A stretch of 64,000 bases of DNA from Bacteroidaceae bacterium (GTDB lineage Bacteria > Bacteroidota > Bacteroidia > Bacteroidales > Bacteroidaceae), in NCBI GenBank assembly GCA_017427065.1, contig JAFRTL010000022.1, positions 1 to 64,000 on the forward strand. Reading direction: 5' to 3'. Numbering within the stretch: the first letter of the stretch is position 1; each line of letters opens with the position of its first letter. The notes below the pieces were generated by a model, which saw only the letters and a program-made list of their open reading frames with translations, was not told where the DNA came from and searched no databases. Of the stretch, positions 57,520-64,000 are shown in pieces. The position numbers were made by a program, and so were the translations under genes.

Positions 57520-58485
57520 TCAATCTTCTAAATACAAAGCACCAGTAGGACAAAGCTTGGCGATGTCTTCACTGACATGTGCGCGGCTCTCATCGGGAAT
57601 AACCACTTGCATGCCAAAACCTCGCCCTTTGAATGTAAAACCATCCTTGGTATTATAGACACACAACCCGCAACGAATGCACTTAGCCGGTTCAAACCAC
57701 AAACGTCCCACCACGTGTTTCTTCACTTTAAAAGGAAGGTCGGATGACACTCCATAACGCGGAGACTTGATACCGCATTCATCAGCCAACTTCCTAAGCT
57801 TACATGCTTCCTGAGCCGCACAAGCGCAATGAAGGCAATTGGATGGTACGTCTGTACTGACTTTCAGCCACTCTTTCTCCTTTGGAGAAAAATGTCCGAG
57901 CTTTGAAGTGAACATTTTGGCTTTCCCTTTTGGTAAAGGATTGGTATTAGGATCTGGATCTGGTGCCTGGCTCATCTCTCGGATAATCTCTCGAATCTCT
58001 ACATGCTTATCAACCATGCCACGACGGCAAACCTTTTCACAAGGGGTTTTGGGACAGTCGTCACATCCAAGTGTTGGCAAATCAAAGGCTGTGGCTATAT
58101 ACCTCTTGGCTTCTGAATAACGATTGGTATCATAATACCACAGCACGCGCTCCACATTCAGTCCCTTCGGACAAACCGTCGTACAAGGTGCCTCACAGTC
58201 GGCTCGATGGTCACTGAGCAACAATTCCAATGCTATCCGTCGCAGTCCCAAGACATCCTCCGTATCTGTGACAATCTGCATCCCTTCTACAGGATGTGTG
58301 GAACAGGATGGAATCATCTGTCCATTGGCAGCATTTTTAACCATACACACCATGCAAGATGCCATATGCTCCTTCCCTTCAGCATAGCACATGGAAGGGA
58401 TTCGCTTACCTAAACGGTTAGCTATCTGCCACAAGGTTTCTTGTTCTTGTACCTCTACCTCAATATTGTCTATCGTAATCTTCAT
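57520..58485 (-). CDS. Iron-sulfur electron-transfer subunit (NuoG-N-terminus/Fer4_20-like)
   Basis: A 321-residue cytoplasmic protein with several iron-sulfur sites. Residues 1-80 are a plant-type [2Fe-2S] domain (PSMCYAEGKEHMASCMVCMV). Residues about 85-165 have SDHRADCEAPCTTVCPKGLN and LGCDDCPKTPCEKVCRRGMV, the 4Fe-4S arrangement of GltD/dihydropyrimidine dehydrogenase-type electron subunits rather than of NuoG. Near 220, NCLHCACAAQEACKLR is a further Cys cluster, and the end is a ferredoxin-like KCIRCGLCVYN and KLCPTGALYLED. It starts two bases after the NuoEF-like gene and should take electrons from it. There is no H-cluster or molybdopterin domain. Confidence 0.85.
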   Translation of the reverse strand: MKITIDNIEVEVQEQETLWQIANRLGKRIPSMCYAEGKEHMASCMVCMVKNAANGQMIPSCSTHPVEGMQIVTDTEDVLGLRRIALELLLSDHRADCEAPCTTVCPKGLNVERVLWYYDTNRYSEAKRYIATAFDLPTLGCDDCPKTPCEKVCRRGMVDKHVEIREIIREMSQAPDPDPNTNPLPKGKAKMFTSKLGHFSPKEKEWLKVSTDVPSNCLHCACAAQEACKLRKLADECGIKSPRYGVSSDLPFKVKKHVVGRLWFEPAKCIRCGLCVYNTKDGFTFKGRGFGMQVVIPDESRAHVSEDIAKLCPTGALYLED

Positions 58486-58487
58486 GT

Positions 58488-60875
58488 TCAATTCTTTATA
58501 GGAACTTTCTTTATCGCATTGAAGCTGCATTCATTGATGCAAAGCCCACACTTCACACATTTATCCACATCAATGGTATGCTGCTCATAAGGTGTATAAG
58601 CAATCGCATCGGAAGGACAAGCCTTAGCACACTTGGTACATCCCATGCAGTCCTCTGTAATCACATAGTTGATCATATCCTTGCAAGTACCTGTACGGCA
58701 AATACCTTCGATATGCTCATCATACTCGTCACGGAAATACTTCAACGTGGACAAAACTGGATTTGGAGCCGTCTTGCCGAGTCCGCAGAGTGCTGATTTC
58801 TGTACACTCTTTGCCAGTTCTTCCAATTTGACAATATCTTCGGGCTTACCCTTTCCTGTACAAATCTTGTCCAGCAAATCGAGCATGCGTTTCACACCCA
58901 CACGGCAGAAGGTACACTTTCCACAGCTCTCATTCGATGTAAATGTGGTGAAGTAACGAGCCACATCGACCATGCAACTGCTTTCTCCAAGTACCACCAA
59001 TCCACCGGAACCCATAATGGCATCCAGTCTCTTTAACGCTTCATAATCCACTTTCACATCACATTCGCTGGCAGGAATACAACCACCAGATGGACCACCT
59101 GTCTGCACAGCTTTCAGTTTTTCTCCTCCTTCTACGCCACCACCGATGTTCTCGATAATCTGATTCAATGTGGTGCCCATGGGGACCTCAATCAAACCTC
59201 CGTGGTTCACTTTGCCAACTAAGGCAAAGACTTTGGTTCCCTTACTGCTCTCTGTGCCATACTTGGCATACTCAGCTGCTCCATGATGAAGAATATAAGG
59301 AATCTGACTGTATGTTTCCACATTATTGATCAATGTAGGACATCCATATAAACCCGAAACGGCTGGGTATGGTGGACGTAGTTTGGGGAAGCCGCGTTTT
59401 CCTTCAATTGAAGAAATCAAAGCTGTTTCTTCACCACAGACGAATGCACCGGCACCTTCAAATAAACGTATGTCGAAAGAGAAATCTGTACCTAAAATAT
59501 GATCTCCGATAAACCCTTTCTCTCTACACATCTCCAATGCTTTTCGGATGCGGATGACAGCTTGTGGATATTCTGCACGGATGTAGAAGATACCATTCGG
59601 CGCCCCTACTGCATAGCCGGCAATTACCAGTCCTTCTATCACACGCAGCGGATAAGATTCCAGCAGAATACGATCCATGAAAGCCCCTGGATCGCCCTCG
59701 TCACCATTACAGATGACATACTTCTTAGGATTGTTTTGCAACGCCACCATCTGCCACTTACGTCCCGTAGGAAAACCTCCACCACCACGTCCACGAATCC
59801 CACTTTGAAGCACCGTGTTTATAACTTCCTCACGCCCCATTTTCGTAACGGCTTTCTTCAATGAATCAAAACCACCACGAGCCATATACTCCTCGATATC
59901 CAGAGGATTCATCTTACCATAGCCTTCGGTAGAGATGCGCAACTGTTCCTCAAAGAAATTATTAATGGTACGTGTGCGATGATCCTCATTTAGGAACGCA
60001 CTACTTTCCCAAGCCTCATCCGTCTGGAATTGATTCACTTGATGGAACAGCATGTTCTTCCACTGACGCAGTTTACTCTTTGGCTTGAAATGTTTCATCA
60101 GAATCTCACGCACATCGGTAGGCTTCACATTCGGATAGCGGAAAATTTGTCCATCAGACATAGCTACATCAATCAAAGGTACTTGGTTGCATGCTCCGAC
60201 ACAACTGACTGGTTTAATTCTCACATCTAAACCCAAAGTTTGTGCTTCGGAAGTCACTTTCTGATAGATTTCAGCGGTACCACTGGCCTGACAACAATTT
60301 TCCATGCCCAAACGAATCTCGCCCTCGGCTTGATCCTCTCCTTCTTCAGCATGTCGCTTCTCTTGTTGTTCAGCATAGATACGGAAAGCATCAATCACTT
60401 CCTTCACCCTACCCGGTTGTACATGTCCATAAATCTTTTCATCTATCTGTACTACAGGTGCCAATGCACAGACACCCAAACAGGCAATCTTCTCAATAGA
60501 GAACTCTCCATCAGCAGTGGTTATGCTCTCTCCGTCCATATGCAATTCACGTCTGAAGGCATCATAGACATTATCCGAACCTTTCACATGGCATGCAGTA
60601 CCATTACAGATCTTGATGACGTGCTTGCCGTAAGGAATATGTCGGAAAAGCGAATAGAATGTCGAAACACTAATGAGTTGGGCACGATCAATTTCCGTTC
60701 GTTCATAGACTCGTTCCAACACATCAGAGCGCAGATAGTTAAACTCCTCTTGCAATGCCTGCAATAGTGGTATCACAAGCTCGCGAGTGGTCCCAATCCT
60801 GTCGATGATAGCATCTGTACGTGCCATCAAAGCAGCTTTCTCTTCTGCAACTTTCGTCTTACAATTATCACACAT
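58488..60875 (-). CDS. NuoE-NuoF fusion, HydC-HydB type NADH-oxidising subunit
   Basis: A 795-residue cytoplasmic flavoprotein that fuses parts normally split over two genes. Residues about 1-165 are a NuoE-like [2Fe-2S] domain (CNGTACHVKGS, ACLGVCALAP). Residues about 185-275 are a second thioredoxin-like [2Fe-2S] domain (ENCCQASG, SCVGACNQVPLI). Residues about 320-690 are NuoF-like, with GRGGGGFPTGRKW for FMN, NGDEGDPGAFMDR for NADH, AGAFVCGEETALISS and 4Fe-4S ligands ESCGKCTFCRVGV. The tail holds two ferredoxin sites, CMGCTKCAKACPSD and CVKCGLCINECSFN. This is the layout of HydB plus HydC in electron-bifurcating enzymes. It starts two bases after the membrane propeller gene. Confidence 0.92.
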   Translation of the reverse strand: MCDNCKTKVAEEKAALMARTDAIIDRIGTTRELVIPLLQALQEEFNYLRSDVLERVYERTEIDRAQLISVSTFYSLFRHIPYGKHVIKICNGTACHVKGSDNVYDAFRRELHMDGESITTADGEFSIEKIACLGVCALAPVVQIDEKIYGHVQPGRVKEVIDAFRIYAEQQEKRHAEEGEDQAEGEIRLGMENCCQASGTAEIYQKVTSEAQTLGLDVRIKPVSCVGACNQVPLIDVAMSDGQIFRYPNVKPTDVREILMKHFKPKSKLRQWKNMLFHQVNQFQTDEAWESSAFLNEDHRTRTINNFFEEQLRISTEGYGKMNPLDIEEYMARGGFDSLKKAVTKMGREEVINTVLQSGIRGRGGGGFPTGRKWQMVALQNNPKKYVICNGDEGDPGAFMDRILLESYPLRVIEGLVIAGYAVGAPNGIFYIRAEYPQAVIRIRKALEMCREKGFIGDHILGTDFSFDIRLFEGAGAFVCGEETALISSIEGKRGFPKLRPPYPAVSGLYGCPTLINNVETYSQIPYILHHGAAEYAKYGTESSKGTKVFALVGKVNHGGLIEVPMGTTLNQIIENIGGGVEGGEKLKAVQTGGPSGGCIPASECDVKVDYEALKRLDAIMGSGGLVVLGESSCMVDVARYFTTFTSNESCGKCTFCRVGVKRMLDLLDKICTGKGKPEDIVKLEELAKSVQKSALCGLGKTAPNPVLSTLKYFRDEYDEHIEGICRTGTCKDMINYVITEDCMGCTKCAKACPSDAIAYTPYEQHTIDVDKCVKCGLCINECSFNAIKKVPIKN

Positions 60876-60877
60876 AA

Positions 60878-62686
60878 TCAGTTGGCAGCTACACAATAAA
60901 TACTCTCGTTGGTTCTAATAACCATCTTCCCATCGGTAAAGGCCGGCGTGGCAAATGTCTTTTCTCCCGTATCAATGGTATTGATGAGTGTGGCATCTTT
61001 GTTTGCCGAGAAAATATAGACCTTCCCTTCTACACTGGCCAGATAAACTTTGCCTTCCACAATCATTGGAGAGGAATAGAACTGTACCCCTAAATCATGC
61101 TCAGCAAGCAATTCCCCTGTCTTTGTATCAAATGTGGCCAATACCCCATAACTGGTAGCTATAAACAACACATCCTTCGTAGCCGCAGGGCTGGATACTT
61201 CGGGCAGATATTCGTTCGATTCCCAAACCAGCTGACCGTCTGTGGCATTGATGGCCACCATCTTGGCGTTCTCACTGGCACCGAAGACGATGCCGTCCGA
61301 TGCACAAGCACTTGCCCCCACCTCACCACTCATGCAGCTGACCTGCCAAAGTTGTTCTCCATTACCAGGATTGTATGCCGTAATGTTCGGATTACCCATT
61401 ATAATAAGTTGTGGTTTATTATCTATGTAAGCAATCATCGGAGATGCCCATGTGGCTCTCTCTGAACGGTTTTTCGTCCATACGGTATTTCCATTAGCCA
61501 AGCTTAAAGCCATCAGTTTCGGAGAAGAATCATTATCGTATTGCACGATAACAATATTGCCATAGATCAACAAGGAAGAAGCAAAGCCATAATGATTGTC
61601 GGGCACACCTAGATTCTTTGCCCAAAGCCGATTGCCCTCCATGTCGGCACAGATAATGTCACCCGTTGCAAAGATGGCACATACTTGATTCCCATTCGTA
61701 GCCACTGTCGAGGCTGCCAAACCAGTATCGTCATTCACACGAGGCATGGCAGATGGAGAACCCGAAATGCCCGATGCATCGAGTTTCCATTTTTGCTCAC
61801 CAGTATTGATGTCATAACAATACAGTTCACGGGAATTATTGTCCGCTCCTGTGAAGAACACATTACGACCGTTGATTACTGGAGAATTGTAACCAGCTTT
61901 AGGAACTGCCGTCTTCCACAAAATGTTGGTGCCAGCCTGTAAGTTCCAAGAAGTAGGAATGCCACGTGCAGAGGATTGTCCGTTCGACGTATTGCCGCGG
62001 AAAGCGTTTTGAGTCACTTTGGAAACAGGCACTTCTTCCAGAGCAGTTTCAGCATCAGAAGCATCCTCTGCGTTTTCCTCAGTCGCATCATTGGCATCCG
62101 TTTCTTCCGTAGTTTCAGCATCAGCCAATATATCACCTGGTAGTCTGTCGGTAGTGATGTCATCTGGATCTGACATATCCTCTACGACGAAATCGCCAGA
62201 TCCACCATCGTCTGCTTTCTCTGTCAACGACTTATAATAAGGTGAAGAGAAGAAAGCAAATCCTAAGGCTACCGCTGCCAATCCCACGATTCCCCAATTA
62301 ATGTATTTACGGGATTTCGATTTTAAGAGCCAGTCGTCTATTGGATCAATCTCCTTGTCGGGTATTTCTTTGGTATTCTCAAAATAGAATCGAAGGCATA
62401 CCATCAATATACCGATCAATCCCAACAAGATATAGATACCTGCTTTCAAGTGTCCAGACTGTACGAAATAGGCTTTACGGGCCAACAGATCAAGTTGTCG
62501 GATTTGTTCCTGCAGTTCCACGTTCTCCGAATTAGCATCATTCAAAGACTTAAGGGTTTCCACTACCTCTGTTTGTAATGGAGTTACATCCCTTACTTGA
62601 AAGTAATTGATGATCAGCATTGCCGAAAGTAACAAAATGAAGACAGAAGTTACAATGGCAATATTTCTAAACACGTCTTTTTTCAT
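60878..62686 (-). CDS. Membrane-anchored PQQ-like beta-propeller with coiled coil
   Basis: A 602-residue protein. Three hydrophobic helices lie at about 9-28, 83-102 and 131-150; between the first two is a coiled coil (LKSLNDANSENVELQEQIRQ LDLLA). Residues about 158-215 are an acidic, Ser/Thr/Glu-rich linker (ETTEETDANDATEENAEDAS). The propeller (about 235-602) has PQQ-type blades such as LYCYDINTGEQKWKLDASGI and LMALSLANGNTVWTKNRSER. The topology should place the propeller in the periplasm. It overlaps the polyferredoxin gene by ATGA, so the two proteins are probably made in equal amounts and act together. Confidence 0.85.
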   Translation of the reverse strand: MKKDVFRNIAIVTSVFILLLSAMLIINYFQVRDVTPLQTEVVETLKSLNDANSENVELQEQIRQLDLLARKAYFVQSGHLKAGIYILLGLIGILMVCLRFYFENTKEIPDKEIDPIDDWLLKSKSRKYINWGIVGLAAVALGFAFFSSPYYKSLTEKADDGGSGDFVVEDMSDPDDITTDRLPGDILADAETTEETDANDATEENAEDASDAETALEEVPVSKVTQNAFRGNTSNGQSSARGIPTSWNLQAGTNILWKTAVPKAGYNSPVINGRNVFFTGADNNSRELYCYDINTGEQKWKLDASGISGSPSAMPRVNDDTGLAASTVATNGNQVCAIFATGDIICADMEGNRLWAKNLGVPDNHYGFASSLLIYGNIVIVQYDNDSSPKLMALSLANGNTVWTKNRSERATWASPMIAYIDNKPQLIIMGNPNITAYNPGNGEQLWQVSCMSGEVGASACASDGIVFGASENAKMVAINATDGQLVWESNEYLPEVSSPAATKDVLFIATSYGVLATFDTKTGELLAEHDLGVQFYSSPMIVEGKVYLASVEGKVYIFSANKDATLINTIDTGEKTFATPAFTDGKMVIRTNESIYCVAAN

Positions 62687-63939
62687 ACTGTCTGAACTTT
62701 TTTTCTTTGTATAATTACTCCTTTATTCTGTGGACAATAACTGAAACATTTACCACACGACACACAATTCTTGTGGTCTATTTCATATTCTTTGCGCGTA
62801 CGTCGCACAGAAAGATTTATCAACTTCAATCCTATTACCAGACCGATCAGCGCCCCTACGATGGTTCCATAAAACCTGAAATCTGCCTGAACGGCATCAT
62901 TACTTTGCTGCAACTCTTCCACGGTTCTTCCTTGCGCATAGAAGGCTTCTACTTCTGGCAGCATCTCATTGTCGGGATGGGCTTCCTGTATCTGCACTAA
63001 TTCATACAGACGGACTTCTTTATTGGCATAACTCAGATTGGCAGAGGACATGCGCAACAGCAAGGCTCCCAATACCATCAGCAGAGGCAAGCCTACGGCA
63101 TATTTCAAAACACGGATAACACCATCGTAACGTGCTTCTGTATTATTATTCTGATAAGGAGGAAGGACGGCATCTACCGGACAAGAATTGTGGCAAAGCT
63201 GACAATTCACACAGGTCTTTTCCGTAATCTTTATCTTCCATATAGAGACAGATGAGAAGAGACTCAACAATGCGCCATAAGGACAAAGGAAACGGCAGAA
63301 AGGACGGCCAGTGAAAATAGACATAACCAACAAGATTCCTCCGAAGGTAATAAGGCCAAAATCTCCTCCTAAACGGAAGATCCCTATAAAAGGATCAAAC
63401 TGGCAGATGATGAATCTACTGCGTGTAAGCGCATACAGCAAAGCAAAGAACAAGTAAATCCAAGGAATCACGCTCAATGCTGTACAAACTGACTTCGATA
63501 TACGATAGTTCTTGACATTCAGCAACTCTTGCAAAGCTCCAAATGGACAGACACCTGCGCAGAATACCCTACCAAACAAAAAGGCAAAGATAATAGGCAA
63601 AAGGAAGAACAACAGCACCACTAATGGCAGGTGATACGTGTTGTCCACCATCGCTAAAGCAATATTCTGAATAGAGCCGATGCTACATACACACCCCTCA
63701 CGGAAAAAGCCAAAATAAGCGACGGAAATCAGAGAGGTGATAATGATAGGACCACGTGTGCGTTTCTTATAAGCAGCCCACGTGATAAGGCTCATCAGTG
63801 CGACTAGCAGCACGATGTCCAACACATTCCAGAAGGTCTCGTAAGGCACAAAATAATCGCGCTCCGGATACTGATATCCAGATTCGAATTCTGGCCTTGG
63901 AAAACGGCTGACAATGATCATTAACAAATTCTTCATCAT
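62683..63939 (-). CDS. NapH/NosR-type membrane polyferredoxin
   Basis: A 418-residue inner-membrane iron-sulfur protein. Six or so helices; loop motifs FGRVFCAGVCPFGALQELL and RPFCRFLCPYGALLSLFSS (CxxxCP pairs) are the NapH/NosR hallmark, with further Cys-rich loops FFREGCVCSIGSIQN. Two ferredoxin-type sites are present: CVNCQLCHNSCPVDAV near residue 240 and CVSCGKCFSYCPQNKGV near the C-terminus. NapH-like proteins carry electrons from quinol or ferredoxin to periplasmic enzymes. It is coupled by ATGA overlap to the genes on both sides. ATG at 63939 or 63936 is the start. Confidence 0.88.
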   Translation of the reverse strand: MMKNLLMIIVSRFPRPEFESGYQYPERDYFVPYETFWNVLDIVLLVALMSLITWAAYKKRTRGPIIITSLISVAYFGFFREGCVCSIGSIQNIALAMVDNTYHLPLVVLLFFLLPIIFAFLFGRVFCAGVCPFGALQELLNVKNYRISKSVCTALSVIPWIYLFFALLYALTRSRFIICQFDPFIGIFRLGGDFGLITFGGILLVMSIFTGRPFCRFLCPYGALLSLFSSVSIWKIKITEKTCVNCQLCHNSCPVDAVLPPYQNNNTEARYDGVIRVLKYAVGLPLLMVLGALLLRMSSANLSYANKEVRLYELVQIQEAHPDNEMLPEVEAFYAQGRTVEELQQSNDAVQADFRFYGTIVGALIGLVIGLKLINLSVRRTRKEYEIDHKNCVSCGKCFSYCPQNKGVIIQRKKVQTV

Positions 63940-64000
63940 GCGTGATCCTTTAGTTTATAAGCCGTACCATAAGGGACACGTTGGATGGCTCCCGAAGCAC
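63936..64000 (-). CDS. Partial CDS, C-terminus only, unknown
   Basis: The last 20 residues of a minus-strand protein (ASGAIQRVPYGTAYKLKDHA), then TGA at 63936-63938, overlapping the ATG of the polyferredoxin gene as GCATGATG. The coupling shows it is part of the same operon. The stretch is too short to name a family. Confidence 0.5.
   Translation of the reverse strand, partial: ASGAIQRVPYGTAYKLKDHA

Noticed and set aside
57520-60875. Ordinary complex I subunits
   Set aside because: The fusion, the extra ferredoxin domains and the absence of membrane Nuo subunits speak against complex I.
57520-60875. [FeFe] hydrogenase operon
   Set aside because: The H-cluster cysteine motifs are absent from the iron-sulfur partner.
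1-64000. tRNA or rRNA genes
   Set aside because: No cloverleaf with a GGTTCGAATCC-like arm or rRNA-like stretch was noticed in the gene-free intervals.

Overview
The window looks like chromosomal DNA from a Bacteroidales bacterium of the Prevotella group. The evidence is the Bacteroidetes promoter form (TTTG, 19-21 bases, TAnnTTTG) upstream of many genes, many signal peptides of the MRK/MKK type, NigD, BACON and DUF1573 families, an ECF sigma factor paired with a beta-barrel protein, and carbohydrate genes of the GH3 and GH32 types. I saw no rRNA, tRNA, CRISPR array or intact insertion sequence.

Layout. 1-3750 is a worn region: a partial gene, a cut-short ACT-domain gene coupled to a NimA-like flavoprotein, a BACON/LRR lipoprotein, a Ser/Asp-rich membrane protein, and a scar joining the front of an aldo/keto reductase to the back of a Vsr endonuclease. 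A 68-base repeat that includes a terminator punctuates this stretch. 3971-9788 holds a putative plant-phenolic ester cluster: tannase-like lipoprotein, SDR, large secreted serine hydrolase and carboxymuconolactone-decarboxylase/cupin fusion. 9899-28462 is mixed metabolism: NPP phosphodiesterase, LUD protein, metallo-beta-lactamase-fold hydrolase, SDR, NigD, an ECF sigma operon, a free-standing small RNA candidate, MATE exporter, orphan ABC ATPase, DHOD-like enzyme, OPT transporter with a murein amidase, GH3 glucosidase, PP2C phosphatase. 28495-31269 is an accessory-looking, AT-rich stretch with a 36-residue membrane protein gene and about 0.8 kb of stacked inverted and tandem repeats. 31270-42813 carries dnaB, ispE, a DUF1593/nucleoside hydrolase pair, a VanX-type dipeptidase with an AsmA-like protein, and a fructan operon (GH32, MFS, fructokinase). 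42921-47224 is an ArsR-headed operon with aquaporin, CobW GTPase, a signal-peptide-bearing ArsC and a porin, but no arsenite pump.

The most striking part is 47340-64000: at least eleven genes, all on the minus strand, mostly overlapping or within about 25 bases. Read in transcription order they encode an unknown C-terminus, a NapH/NosR-type membrane polyferredoxin, a membrane-anchored PQQ-like propeller, a NuoE-NuoF (HydC-HydB type) fusion, an iron-sulfur partner, a propeller lipoprotein, an ABC ATPase, a giant FtsX-type permease, a GT4 glycosyltransferase and three paralogous exported propeller proteins. I infer a pathway taking electrons from NADH through iron-sulfur proteins to the periplasm, where beta-propeller proteins act, physically linked to an ABC envelope machine. 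No single known system that I can name has this composition.
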